This document shows, one piece after another, positions 8,878-18,778 of a stretch of 64,000 bases of DNA. Position numbers and translations under genes: made by a program. This DNA comes from Lactococcus garvieae subsp. garvieae (GTDB lineage Bacteria > Bacillota > Bacilli > Lactobacillales > Streptococcaceae): contig NZ_CP118950.1 in the NCBI RefSeq assembly GCF_029024465.1, positions 248,001 through 312,000 of the forward strand. Direction: 5' to 3'. The stretch's first letter is position 1, and every line of letters starts with the position of its first letter. Below the pieces are notes generated by a model, which saw nothing but the letters and a program-made list of their open reading frames with translations, searched no databases and was not told where the DNA came from.

Positions 8878-11301
8878 ATGAAAAAAGATCAAGAACAGTC
8901 GAAGGAACGTGCGCAGGCACGTTTGCAGGCTAAAATGGAGAAAAAGCGTGCGCGCAAGACGCAAGAAAGACGTGAAAATTCTCCGAAAAAGCCTCAAAAG
9001 CCGAAAAAAGTTCAAGCAGATGCAGAAGAAGGTAAAACAACACTTCAGACTATTTTTTCAGTCGTGCGTGGAGTCGTTGTCATTTTTGGTGTGCTTTTTC
9101 TTTTAGTTGGTGTGTTTGGCGCAGCAGCAGGCGTGGGATATTTTGCCCGCCTTGTTGAAAATACCAAAGTTCCAAGTAAGGAGCAACTTCTCGAGCAGGT
9201 TAATAATATTCACGGTGTATCTGTCATGAAATACAGTAACGGTGAAAATATTTCTGATGTTTCCAGTGATTTGGTAAGGATTAATGTAGCAAGTGACCAA
9301 ATTTCAGATAATGTGAAAAAAGCCCTGATTGCGACAGAAGATGAAACCTTTAAGACGAACAATGGTGTTGTGCCAAAAGCAGTAATTCGAGGCGTACTGG
9401 GTGCCGCAGGTGGTGGTACCAGCTCCGGAGGGTCAACGATTACGCAACAGCTGGTAAAACAACAATCTCTTGGAGACAGTGTCACTTTCCAACGTAAGGC
9501 CAGCGAAATTGTTTATGCACTCCAGCTTAATCAATATTTAAGTAAAGATGAAATTTTAACGGATTATCTTAATGTTTCACCATTTGGGCGAAATAATCAA
9601 GGGAAAAATATTGCGGGTGTTCAAGCTGCGGCAAAAGGAATTTTTGGTAAGTCTGCAAAAGATTTAACTGTGCCAGAAGCAGCTTTCATTGCTGGGTTGC
9701 CACAAAGCCCAATTGTTTACTCCCCTTATAACGTGGATGGCTCACTCAAATCAAAAGAGTTGCTCTCTTATGGTTTGGCACGTCAACAAAATGTCCTGTT
9801 TAATATGTATCGTGCAGGGTATTTGACTCAAAAAGATTACGAAAAATACAGTGCCGTGGATATTTCCCAAGCGTTTCTGCCTTCACAACCCCAAGATTCT
9901 GTAGCTCACGGTTACCTTTATAATGTTGTGTACAGTGAAGCCCTTAATCATGTTTATGATTACTTGATTAAGAGAGATAAGGTTTCGGCAACCGACCAAG
10001 GAAACGACAGCACTAAACAAAAATACCGTGAGTTGGCCGCGCAAGCCTTACAAACAGGCGGCTATACCATCACAACAACGATTAATCGTGGCGCCTATGA
10101 TGCCATGCAAAATGCAGTAGCGCAGTATGGCGGTATTTTACAGGATGGTACAGGTGAAGTTCAAGCCGGGAATGTACTCATGGACAATAAAACGGGAGCA
10201 GTACTTGGCTTTATTGGTGGTTTAGACTATGCAACCAATCAAAACAACCATGCCTTTGATACCAAGCGGAGTCCAGGTTCGTCGATTAAACCAATCTTAG
10301 CTTATGCGCCAGCAATTGATTTGGGACTGATCGGGTCAGCAAGTATGCTGAGTAACTACCCAGCAAGTTTCTCTGATGGTACTCCAATCTTGCACGTTGG
10401 TGAAACAGGAACCGGAATGGTAAGCCTTAATGAAGCTTTAGGTGTATCATGGAATATTCCTGCGCATTGGACCTATCAAGCTATTCTTGATTCTGGCAAT
10501 AGTGTGGAACCTTACATGAAGAAGATGGGCTATTATGTGCCAGACTACAGCGTGGAGTCTCTTCCACTCGGTGGTGGTATTGAGCCAACTGTGGTGCAAC
10601 ATACCAATGGCTACCAGGCCTTAGCGAATGGCGGGGTTTATGAGCCACACTATGTTGTCGAAAGTATTAAAGACGACTCTGGTAAAAACATCTACGAACA
10701 TAAGAGCCAGGCAGAGAGAGTCTTCTCACAAGCCACATCAACAATCACTGAGGATCTTTTACGGAATGTCTTGACCTATGATGTAAGTCGCCGTACAACG
10801 AACTTTTTACAGGATTTACAGGCCATTAATCCCACACTCGCAAGTAGTGTAGATTGGACAGGTAAGACAGGGACTTCCAATGATTATGTAGACGGTTGGC
10901 TCATGCTTTCAACACCTAAGGTGTCCCTTGGGGGGTGGATTGGTCATGATGATAATACGCCGATGGGCAGCAAGACGGCTGCGGTCAATAATGGTACATA
11001 TATGGCAAACTTGGTCAATGCTATCGCAGCAGCTGATCCAAATGTCTTTGGTCCGGGTGAAAAGTTCCCAGACCCAAGTAAAGATCCCGATGTGATTAAG
11101 AGCACTGTTCTTAAGTCGACCGGTCAAAAACCAGGTACTGTAACCGGTGGAAATCTTAAAAATGTTAAGGTTTCCGGTGAAACAACCACAAGTTATTGGG
11201 CTAAAAATGGAGCACCTGTGACACAATTCAAGTTTGGAATTGGCGGTACAGAGGCGAATTATAATGACGCGTGGAACCGAATTTTAGGAACTAGAAAATA
11301 G
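8878..11301 (+). CDS. pbp1B: Class A penicillin-binding protein (1B type)
   Basis: Bifunctional peptidoglycan synthase, 807 aa. A basic cytosolic tail (1-55) precedes one membrane anchor (about 60-90). The GT51 glycosyltransferase domain (about 130-310) has EDETFKTNNGV and GSTITQQLVKQ. The transpeptidase domain (about 420-720) has the active-site SxxK as SSIKP and the KTGTSN box. A low-complexity C-terminal tail follows. Start chosen from the -10 box spacing. It is the typical 2b/1b type of lactic cocci; the exact symbol is by analogy. Confidence 0.92.
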   Translation: MKKDQEQSKERAQARLQAKMEKKRARKTQERRENSPKKPQKPKKVQADAEEGKTTLQTIFSVVRGVVVIFGVLFLLVGVFGAAAGVGYFARLVENTKVPSKEQLLEQVNNIHGVSVMKYSNGENISDVSSDLVRINVASDQISDNVKKALIATEDETFKTNNGVVPKAVIRGVLGAAGGGTSSGGSTITQQLVKQQSLGDSVTFQRKASEIVYALQLNQYLSKDEILTDYLNVSPFGRNNQGKNIAGVQAAAKGIFGKSAKDLTVPEAAFIAGLPQSPIVYSPYNVDGSLKSKELLSYGLARQQNVLFNMYRAGYLTQKDYEKYSAVDISQAFLPSQPQDSVAHGYLYNVVYSEALNHVYDYLIKRDKVSATDQGNDSTKQKYRELAAQALQTGGYTITTTINRGAYDAMQNAVAQYGGILQDGTGEVQAGNVLMDNKTGAVLGFIGGLDYATNQNNHAFDTKRSPGSSIKPILAYAPAIDLGLIGSASMLSNYPASFSDGTPILHVGETGTGMVSLNEALGVSWNIPAHWTYQAILDSGNSVEPYMKKMGYYVPDYSVESLPLGGGIEPTVVQHTNGYQALANGGVYEPHYVVESIKDDSGKNIYEHKSQAERVFSQATSTITEDLLRNVLTYDVSRRTTNFLQDLQAINPTLASSVDWTGKTGTSNDYVDGWLMLSTPKVSLGGWIGHDDNTPMGSKTAAVNNGTYMANLVNAIAAADPNVFGPGEKFPDPSKDPDVIKSTVLKSTGQKPGTVTGGNLKNVKVSGETTTSYWAKNGAPVTQFKFGIGGTEANYNDAWNRILGTRK

Positions 11302-11303
11302 TG

Positions 11304-11331
11304 AAAAAAGAGAGGAATTCTCTCTTTTTTT
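11304..11331 (+). terminator. Terminator after the PBP gene
   Basis: AAAAAAGAGAG pairs with CTCTCTTTTTT around GAATT. Confidence 0.85.
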
Positions 11332-11364
11332 GTGGGTTGAGGTAGTTTCTGGGTGAGAGAACTA

Positions 11365-11379
11365 TGTTATAATAAGGAC
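11365..11379 (+). promoter_or_regulatory. Extended -10 promoter, near-leaderless ogt mRNA
   Basis: TG-T-TATAAT at 11365-11373 is 6 nt from the ATG at 11380. AAGGA in this gap is too close to the start to work as a normal RBS. Confidence 0.65.
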
Positions 11380-11889
11380 ATGAAGAAGCCCCTTTATAAA
11401 AACTATATCGCCACGCCCATTGGTCAAATGATGAGTATCAGTGATGCGGAGTTTCTTTACCGCTTAGATTTTACAGATCAAAAGGATTTTCAGGGGAAGA
11501 TTGCAAGCTTGGATGCTCCTCTATTGGAACATCCAACTCCGGTTTCATGTCAACTAGAGGAAGAGCTGCAAGAGTATTTTGCAAGACAAAGAAAAAGTTT
11601 TAAACTCCCTTTAGCTGTGCAAGGCACAGAGTTTCAGCAAAAAGTCTGGAAAAAAGTTGAAGAGATTCCGTTTGGCCAAACAAGAACCTATAAAGAAATC
11701 GCACAAGAGCTCGCACAGCCGCAAGCCAGTATTGCAGTAGGCGCAGCAAATGCAGCCAATCGCTTTGCCATCGTGATTCCTTGTCATCGATTGAAAAAAA
11801 GCTCTGGGCAGCTGGCAGGTTATGCCGGAGGGATATGGCGTAAAGAATGGTTGTTGGATTTTGAGGAGAATACTACTTATGATGAATGA
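11380..11889 (+). CDS. ogt: Methylated-DNA-protein cysteine methyltransferase
   Basis: Suicide repair of O6-alkylguanine. The 169-residue protein has an N-terminal ribonuclease-like domain (about 1-75), a C-terminal winged-helix DNA-binding domain (about 80-165), and the acceptor motif IPCHR with its Cys intact. The start at 11380 rather than an in-frame upstream codon is set by the -10 box. Its end overlaps the next gene, a second member of the same family. Confidence 0.9.
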   Translation: MKKPLYKNYIATPIGQMMSISDAEFLYRLDFTDQKDFQGKIASLDAPLLEHPTPVSCQLEEELQEYFARQRKSFKLPLAVQGTEFQQKVWKKVEEIPFGQTRTYKEIAQELAQPQASIAVGAANAANRFAIVIPCHRLKKSSGQLAGYAGGIWRKEWLLDFEENTTYDE

Positions 11890-12283
11890 GAATATTCCGC
11901 TTTCTGTGGAACGTAATGCTAAGGGACAGATTACACAGGTTTTTTTCGATGACCAACACGAAAAAACGACTTACGAAGACCTTAACGAGAACCAAAACTT
12001 TGTATTGACCACAGGAACACCATTTCAACAAGCTGTGTGGTTAGAACTTCCCAAAATTCCTGCGGGAACGACCATAAGTTATCAGGAAATGGCTGCGCGT
12101 GTCGGAAGTCCCAAAGCACAACAGGCTGTAGGGCAGGCTTTAGCACGTAATCCTTTGCCTGTCGTTTTACCCTGTCATCGTGTCACGCGTAAAGATGGAA
12201 GTTTGGGCGGTTTTATGGGCCAAGAAGCAGCAGTGGATATTAAACAAAGCATACTCAACTATGAAAAAAGCCTTGACATATAG
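11879..12283 (+). CDS. Second MGMT-family protein, overlapping ogt
   Basis: A 134-residue protein with a reduced N-terminal part and a full C-terminal MGMT DNA-binding domain; LPCHR keeps the acceptor Cys. It starts at ATGATG (11879/11882), preceded by GAGGAGAA inside ogt, and overlaps ogt by 11 nt, so the pair is translationally coupled. An alkyltransferase-like (ATL) protein would have Trp instead of Cys; this one should be active. It may repair O4-alkylthymine or other lesions, or be an accessory paralogue. Confidence 0.82.
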   Translation: MMNENIPLSVERNAKGQITQVFFDDQHEKTTYEDLNENQNFVLTTGTPFQQAVWLELPKIPAGTTISYQEMAARVGSPKAQQAVGQALARNPLPVVLPCHRVTRKDGSLGGFMGQEAAVDIKQSILNYEKSLDI

Positions 12284-12294
12284 TCAAAGCTTTT
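12262..12294 (+). terminator. Terminator between convergent MGMT and PAP2 genes
   Basis: AAAAAGC-C-TTGAC pairs with GTCAA-A-GCTTTTTT around ATATA. Confidence 0.8.
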
Positions 12295-12299
12295 TTGAT

Positions 12300-12983
12300 T
12301 TAGGCCGCTTCTCTCATGCTTTTAGGCACGTAGCGCTGAGGTTTTTCTGAGTTTTTATAATGAAGATAAGTTGGATAAGTGAGGCAGATGACTGAAAGTC
12401 CCCAAAGTAAGCCGCCTAAAGTATCCGAAGGATAGTGTACCCCAAGAAGTACGCGTGAAAACATTGTTAAAAAAATTAATCCCACAGCGATAAGGCCCAC
12501 CAAAGTCTTGCTCCATACAGAAGTGAGATAGTGCAAGAGGATGAAAAAGAGACAGCCGAAGAGAACTACAGCAAAGGTTGTATGTCCACTGGCAAAACTT
12601 TTTCCAGGCTCATTTGTAAAGGCGGCAATACGATGAATGTCAGGGCGGTCACGGCCAATAACTAACTTAATTAAGGTATTTCCTCCCACAGCAATTCCGG
12701 CTACAAGAGCTAACCATATTGCTGAAACCTTATCTTTGATGAAAATAATGGCAGCAATAATAAGACCAACTACAGCGCCCATCGTGTCGCCAAGAAACTT
12801 CGCAATTACACTTGAAATCTGAACCAGAACTTCATTGTTTTGAAGATGCCAAGCAACTGTTTGTAAATGCGAATCAATACTTGGAATAGGTGCGTGTGTA
12901 TAAGACAGTTTTACAATGGCAGTCAGTGTGATAAAACTCACCAGAGTAAGTAAACCAGCAGTATAGTAAAGTTTTTTATTCAT
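12300..12983 (-). CDS. PAP2-family membrane phosphatase
   Basis: A 227-residue integral membrane protein with about six hydrophobic segments. The three PAP2 motifs are present: KLVIGRDRP, PGKSFASGHTTF and SRVLLGVHYPSD, giving catalytic Arg, His and His. Family members dephosphorylate undecaprenyl pyrophosphate or phosphatidic/phosphatidylglycerol phosphate at the membrane surface; the substrate here is not determined. About 110 bp separate it from pepA upstream on the same strand. Confidence 0.85.
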   Translation of the reverse strand: MNKKLYYTAGLLTLVSFITLTAIVKLSYTHAPIPSIDSHLQTVAWHLQNNEVLVQISSVIAKFLGDTMGAVVGLIIAAIIFIKDKVSAIWLALVAGIAVGGNTLIKLVIGRDRPDIHRIAAFTNEPGKSFASGHTTFAVVLFGCLFFILLHYLTSVWSKTLVGLIAVGLIFLTMFSRVLLGVHYPSDTLGGLLWGLSVICLTYPTYLHYKNSEKPQRYVPKSMREAA

Positions 12984-13067
12984 AAATTTCCCTTAATGCA
13001 TATTTGGTGCTTTTTGATTTTACTTTTTCTTTCTGAAATAAAACTGAATGACTGAATTTTATGAATA

Positions 13068-13094
13068 TAAAAAGAGGCTTATACCCTCTTTTTA
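13068..13094 (-). terminator. pepA terminator
   Basis: AAAAAGAGG/CCCTCTTTTT hairpin at the pepA stop; T-rich on both strands. Confidence 0.75.
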
Positions 13095-13096
13095 TA

Positions 13097-14164
13097 TTAG
13101 TAATTTTTAATAGCTGCAATTTTTTCTTGGTCAAGAGTAGTAACGATAGCTCGGATAAAGTTTTGCGCTTCTGTGAAGTCATCCATGTTGAAGATGGTTT
13201 GGTGACTATGGATATAACGGGCACAAACACCAATAGTTGTTGAAGGCACGCCTTCGTTTTGCAAGTGTGCTGCACCAGCGTCTGTTCCACCTTTTGAGAT
13301 GTAAGCCTGTGTTTTGATCCCATTAACTTCTGCTGTATTGAGGAGGAAGTCTTTCATGCCAGGAAGCATGATATGACCTGGGTCGTAATAACGAAGAAGT
13401 GAGCCTTCACCAAGGCGACCGTTATCGTTTCCAAAAGTATCTGTTGCGGGAGAACAGTCAACGGCAAAGAAAACTTCAGGATTAAATTTAGTTGTTGAAA
13501 CATGGGCACCGCGAAGGCCAACTTCTTCCTGAACATTCGCACCGATAATCAAGGTTACTGGTAATTCTTTGTCTTTAAGGTAGTCCAAAAGTTCCAAGAC
13601 CATAAGACACCCATAACGATTATCCCAGGCTTTACTGATAACATTTTTACCATTAGCAGTTAAAATTGTTTCAGATTCAGGTACGATAACGTCACCTTGA
13701 CGAATCCCAAATTCTAAAACTTCTTCTTTGCTCATGAAACCACCGTCAAAGATGATATCTTCCACTTGAGGCATAGCAGGAGCGCCCGCTGCTCCACGTA
13801 AAAGATGTGGTGGCAAGCCACCAGTCACAACAGGTATTTTTTTACCTTCACGTGTGAATAGCGTAAAGCGTTGTGCACTAACGACCAACGGATTCCATCC
13901 CCCCAGTGTAACCACACGTAATGTACCATCTGCTTTAATTGAAGATACCATGAAGCCTACTTCATCCATGTGAGCCGCAATCATGACACGAGGTGCATTT
14001 TCTGTTTTGCTTTCTTTAGTGACAAAGATACCACCCAGACCATCAGTTTCAGGCGTATAGCCAAGTTCCACCATACGTGCACGAAGATAGTCACGCATTG
14101 GCGCTTCATAGCCACTTGTTGCTTGAATTTCAGTTATTTCTTTAATTTTGTTAAATAGAGTCAT
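13097..14164 (-). CDS. pepA: Glutamyl aminopeptidase, M42 family
   Basis: A cytosolic metallo-aminopeptidase that removes N-terminal acidic residues; part of lactococcal peptide utilisation. The 355-residue protein has the M42 metal and catalytic signatures AAHMDEVGFMV (about 65), SKAWDNRYGCLMVLELL (about 175), QEEVGLRGA (about 208), VDCSPA and the late H of YIHS. Full length. Start supported by AAAGGAGACGAG upstream. Confidence 0.93.
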   Translation of the reverse strand: MTLFNKIKEITEIQATSGYEAPMRDYLRARMVELGYTPETDGLGGIFVTKESKTENAPRVMIAAHMDEVGFMVSSIKADGTLRVVTLGGWNPLVVSAQRFTLFTREGKKIPVVTGGLPPHLLRGAAGAPAMPQVEDIIFDGGFMSKEEVLEFGIRQGDVIVPESETILTANGKNVISKAWDNRYGCLMVLELLDYLKDKELPVTLIIGANVQEEVGLRGAHVSTTKFNPEVFFAVDCSPATDTFGNDNGRLGEGSLLRYYDPGHIMLPGMKDFLLNTAEVNGIKTQAYISKGGTDAGAAHLQNEGVPSTTIGVCARYIHSHQTIFNMDDFTEAQNFIRAIVTTLDQEKIAAIKNY

Positions 14165-14346
14165 CTCGTCTCCTTTGATTTTTTATACTCCCTTATTGTA
14201 GCATTTAAAAGCCGTATATAGTAGTATTGGCATAATAACATGAATAAAAATAACTTTTAAAGACAGTTAAGTTTCAGGGTTTTTTAGAAAATGAGAACTT
14301 ATCTTGAGAAGAACAGTAATTATAAGTACTAATATACTCGAATTTA

Positions 14347-14362
14347 TGTTAAAATTTTTTAT
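14347..14362 (+). promoter_or_regulatory. Extended -10 promoter giving a probably leaderless mRNA (DUF4651 gene)
   Basis: TG-T-TAAAAT at 14347-14355, then 7 nt, then the ATG at 14363, with no RBS. Confidence 0.6.
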
Positions 14363-14650
14363 ATGAAAAAATATTTGAAAGTTGGTTTAGGGCTGCTGGC
14401 TGGTGTAGCTGGTGCGCATGTACTTTATCATAGTTATAAACACGTTGAAGAAAATTTGCGGGCAGAGGTTATTCAAGCAGTACGTGAAGCTTTTGCTGAC
14501 CGAGATATTCAAACAGTATGGATCTTTGAGGATGCTGATCGCGGAGCTATTTATAAAGGTGGCGTGATTGTTGGCGAAAACCAAAACATCAATTTTGAAA
14601 TTGATGGAGAAACCTTAAAAATTACAGAATTAGGAGAGGAGTATTTATGA
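14363..14650 (+). CDS. DUF4651 small membrane-anchored protein
   Basis: A 95-residue protein with an N-terminal hydrophobic segment (about 5-22) and a soluble alpha/beta remainder; it resembles DUF4651 proteins of streptococci and lactococci, function unknown. Its stop overlaps the ATG of the thioredoxin-like gene by 4 nt, and the order DUF4651-thioredoxin-ytpR suggests one operon. Confidence 0.7.
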   Translation: MKKYLKVGLGLLAGVAGAHVLYHSYKHVEENLRAEVIQAVREAFADRDIQTVWIFEDADRGAIYKGGVIVGENQNINFEIDGETLKITELGEEYL

Positions 14651-14967
14651 TTATTCCACAAAATTATGAGGAACTGGCTGAAATTGTAAAATCAGAAGGG
14701 AAACATGTCCTGTTTTTCACTGCAGGATGGTGCCCAGACTGTACTTTTATCAAACCAAAAATGCCAGAATTAGAAGCAGAATTTTCAGATTTTGATTTTG
14801 TAGAAGTTGACCGTGACGAATTCATGGACCTGGCTATTGAATGGGGAATCATGGGGATTCCTAGCTTTGTAACTCTTGAAAATGGTAAAGAAACAGGGCG
14901 CTTAGTCAATAAACTACGTAAAACTAAAGAAGAAGTAAGTGAATTTTTGAAGGGTGTAGATAAATAA
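14647..14967 (+). CDS. Thioredoxin-like protein
   Basis: A 106-residue thioredoxin fold with the active site FTAGWCPDCTF near residue 28 and the cis-Pro stretch GIPSFV. WCPDC instead of WCGPC places it among the thioredoxin-like proteins of Firmicutes rather than the main TrxA. Likely a cytosolic thiol-disulfide reductase. ATG overlaps the upstream stop (ATGA arrangement); GGAGAGGAG precedes it. Confidence 0.85.
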   Translation: MIIPQNYEELAEIVKSEGKHVLFFTAGWCPDCTFIKPKMPELEAEFSDFDFVEVDRDEFMDLAIEWGIMGIPSFVTLENGKETGRLVNKLRKTKEEVSEFLKGVDK

Positions 14968-14968
14968 A

Positions 14969-15592
14969 ATGATTGCAACGTATAATAAAAATGTTGGTGA
15001 TGTTCTCATGCTAATTGTAGCAAACAATGAGGGAGCAGAAGTAACTTATGAACGTAAAGCAGATGTTGCGCGTATCTTCCGCGAAGATACAGGGCAAACA
15101 GTGGGCTGGAATATTTTCGATATCAAAAAAGATTGGCCAGATGTGGCACAGGGACAAAATGATTTATCGGAGCATCAAGTAGCGGAACTTAATGAAAAAC
15201 TTAAGGCTGCTGGTTTTGACGAACAGCTCACATATGACGGTCAACCTAAATTTGTAGTTGCTGAGATTCTGACAATGGAAGACCATGCAGACAGCGATCA
15301 TTTGCATGTGTGCCAAGTAGAAGTTGGTTTAGACGCACCCGTTCAAATCGTTTGCGGTGCGCCAAATGCCTTTGTTGGCATGAAAACAGTAGCGGCTTTG
15401 CCTGGTGCAATGATGCCTTCGGGCTCTTTAATCTGGCCAGGCGCTTTGCGTGGCGTTCCTTCTTATGGTATGCTCTGTTCAGCACGCGAACTTGACTTGC
15501 CAAATGCACCGCAAGTTCGTGGTATCATTGAATTGAATACAGATTTAGAAGCTGGATTAGCTTTTGATGCTACAAGCATGTGGCAAGCCTAA
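14969..15592 (+). CDS. ytpR: YtpR-family tRNA-binding protein
   Basis: A 207-residue protein with an N-terminal DUF4479-like domain (about 1-85) and a C-terminal OB-fold tRNA-binding domain (about 95-205) like that of the PheT N-terminus (QIVCGAPNAFVGMKTVAALPGAM). Role in translation quality or tRNA handling is not settled. It follows the thioredoxin-like gene by one base. Confidence 0.88.
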   Translation: MIATYNKNVGDVLMLIVANNEGAEVTYERKADVARIFREDTGQTVGWNIFDIKKDWPDVAQGQNDLSEHQVAELNEKLKAAGFDEQLTYDGQPKFVVAEILTMEDHADSDHLHVCQVEVGLDAPVQIVCGAPNAFVGMKTVAALPGAMMPSGSLIWPGALRGVPSYGMLCSARELDLPNAPQVRGIIELNTDLEAGLAFDATSMWQA

Positions 15593-15602
15593 ATACAAAA
15601 TA

Positions 15603-15636
15603 ATAAAGATCTTAGTGAAAGCTGAGGTCTTTTTTC
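15603..15636 (+). terminator. ytpR operon terminator
   Basis: AAAGATCT pairs with AGGTCTTT (one G-T pair), followed by a T run. Confidence 0.75.
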
Positions 15637-15661
15637 GTACAAAGAGCAAGGAGGTGTCAAA

Positions 15662-16051
15662 ATGAATAAAACGTTATTGGTGGGTCGACTCGTTGCGGAT
15701 CCAGAACTTACTAAAACATCCAATGGGAAAAGTCTATTGAGGATAAATCTCGCTGTCAAGCGACGTTATAAAAATGCTTCAGGTGAAAAAGACACAGACT
15801 TTTTTACTTTGGTCTTTTGGGAAAAACAGGCGGAACACTGTATGTCTTATGCTAAAAAAGGAGCCTTGCTTGCTGTGGAAGGTGAGATACGAAGCAGGAG
15901 TTATGTGGACAAGAATGAACAAAAACGCTATGTGACAGAAGTACTCGTAAAAGCATTTGATCTTTTGGAAAGTCGCGCAACTGTTGCCATGCGACAAGAT
16001 TCTATAGAAAGTAGTGCGCTTAATTTAAAAGAAGACGAATTACCATTTTAA
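15662..16051 (+). CDS. ssb: Single-stranded DNA-binding protein
   Basis: A 129-residue OB-fold SSB (domain about 1-105: NKTLLVGRLVADPEL, DFFTLVFWEKQAEH) with a short tail ending in acidic-hydrophobic DELPF, the usual partner-binding tip. It is shorter than the replicative SSB of about 160-170 aa, so it may be the second, SsbB-type protein; I see no clear ComX box upstream. AAGGAGGTGTCAAA precedes the ATG. Confidence 0.88.
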   Translation: MNKTLLVGRLVADPELTKTSNGKSLLRINLAVKRRYKNASGEKDTDFFTLVFWEKQAEHCMSYAKKGALLAVEGEIRSRSYVDKNEQKRYVTEVLVKAFDLLESRATVAMRQDSIESSALNLKEDELPF

Positions 16052-16108
16052 ATTGAAAAAAGCGTTTTCTTTTGGTAGGATGAAAACAGGAAAGTGAGGT
16101 GAAGCAAA

Positions 16109-16639
16109 ATGGTAAAGGCAAAAACGAAAGAAGAGCTGATTTCCTTTTCAGAAGAAAACTGGCATAAGATGTGTCATTTAGTCGATGCATTGCCTCTAGA
16201 AGCACAAACGGCAACTTTTGTCTTTGGTCAAGAGAAGGGAAAAGAGGCCCATTGGGGGCGAGATAAGAATATCCGCGATGTATTTGCCCATCTTTATGAG
16301 TGGCAAGTACTGTTGCAAAATTTTGTAAAAAGTAATGTTTCAGGGAAGGCGCAAAGCTTTTTACCCACACCTTATACTTGGAAAAACTACGCGACAATGA
16401 ATCAAGAAATCTGGAAAAAGCATCAAGCGACTTCTTATGAAGAAATAAAGGAAAAACTTGCGGCAAGCCACCTCAGCACTATCCAATTATTGCAAGGTTT
16501 TTCAGATGAAGAGCTTTATACAAAGCAATTTTATCCTTGGACGGGGACAACATCCTTAGCACAGTATTTTCAGTCCTCTTTGGCTTCACATTACGATTGG
16601 GCCTTGAAGAAACTTAGGCTTCATAAGAAAACGATTTAA
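16109..16639 (+). CDS. ClbS/DfsB-family protein
   Basis: A 176-residue all-helical protein resembling the ClbS/DfsB (DUF1706) four-helix bundle family, related to DinB. VFAHLYEWQ and the late SHYDWALKKLR are typical segments. ClbS itself protects against colibactin, but most family members have no known substrate, so no function is assigned. AGTGAGGTGAAG precedes the ATG. Confidence 0.75.
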   Translation: MVKAKTKEELISFSEENWHKMCHLVDALPLEAQTATFVFGQEKGKEAHWGRDKNIRDVFAHLYEWQVLLQNFVKSNVSGKAQSFLPTPYTWKNYATMNQEIWKKHQATSYEEIKEKLAASHLSTIQLLQGFSDEELYTKQFYPWTGTTSLAQYFQSSLASHYDWALKKLRLHKKTI

Positions 16640-16663
16640 AAATCAAAAAAAGAAGTTTTTTTC

Positions 16664-16702
16664 TTGACTAATTTTGACCTTCGCGGTAAAATAAGATATA
16701 TA
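16664..16702 (+). promoter_or_regulatory. Two overlapping groESL promoters
   Basis: TTGACT (16664-16669) stands 17 bp from TAAAAT (16687-16692), and TTGACC (16674-16679) stands 17 bp from TATATA (16697-16702). The second -10 box abuts the CIRCE operator. Confidence 0.7.
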
Positions 16703-16704
16703 AA

Positions 16705-16731
16705 TTAGCACTCCAACTTAAAGAGTGCTAA
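16705..16731 (+). promoter_or_regulatory. CIRCE operator (HrcA binding)
   Basis: TTAGCACTC, 9 bp, GAGTGCTAA: an exact consensus CIRCE element. HrcA represses groESL here; the site would lie at the transcript 5' end. Confidence 0.98.
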
Positions 16732-16755
16732 AATAACATAAAATGGAGGAATAAC

Positions 16756-17037
16756 ATGTTGAAACCCTTAGCGGATCGCGTTGTATTGCGTATAAAAGAG
16801 GAAGAAGAAAAATCTTTAGGTGGGATCGTCTTGGCCTCAGCAGCACAAGAGAAACCACAAGTTGCAGAAGTTGTGGCAGTAGGCCCAGGTAAAACAACTC
16901 CTCACGGTACAGTTATTGCACCAACAGTACAAGTTGGTGATGCAGTTCTCTTTGAAAAGTTTGCTGGTACAAATGTGAAATTTGAAGGCGAAGATTTCTT
17001 GATTATCAAAGAATCTGATATTCTTGCGATTGTTTAA
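16756..17037 (+). CDS. groES: Co-chaperonin GroES
   Basis: The 93-residue heptameric lid of GroEL, full length, beginning MLKPLADRVVLR with the mobile-loop sequence EEKSLGGIVLAS (about 17-28). ATGGAGGAATAAC supplies the RBS. Controlled by the CIRCE element upstream and co-transcribed with groEL. Confidence 0.98.
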   Translation: MLKPLADRVVLRIKEEEEKSLGGIVLASAAQEKPQVAEVVAVGPGKTTPHGTVIAPTVQVGDAVLFEKFAGTNVKFEGEDFLIIKESDILAIV

Positions 17038-17062
17038 GGAAAATAAAGACAGGAGATAATAA

Positions 17063-18691
<1,629 letters not shown>

Positions 18692-18698
18692 AATTACA

Positions 18699-18729
18699 AA
18701 AGAACCCTTGCTATTAAAGGGTTCTTTTT
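18699..18729 (+). terminator. Phage-borne terminator replacing the groEL terminator
   Basis: AAAGAACCCTT pairs perfectly with AAGGGTTCTTT, then T-rich. Placed just inside the prophage, it ends groESL transcripts and may also end the leftward int transcript. Confidence 0.85.
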
Positions 18730-18736
18730 CTGTTTT

Positions 18737-18777
18737 TGGGCATAAAATATATAAAGTGGGCATAAGGTGGGCAAAAA
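18737..18777. promoter_or_regulatory. Left arm-type integrase sites (inferred)
   Basis: Three repeats TGGGCATAAA, TGGGCATAAG and TGGGCAAAAA begin at 18737, 18757 and 18768. The same word occurs twice beside attR, as expected for attP arm sites. Confidence 0.6.
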
Positions 18778-18778
18778 T

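Noticed and set aside
15601-15661. ComX box before ssb
   Set aside because: No TACGAATA-like element; only a terminator and an RBS are present.
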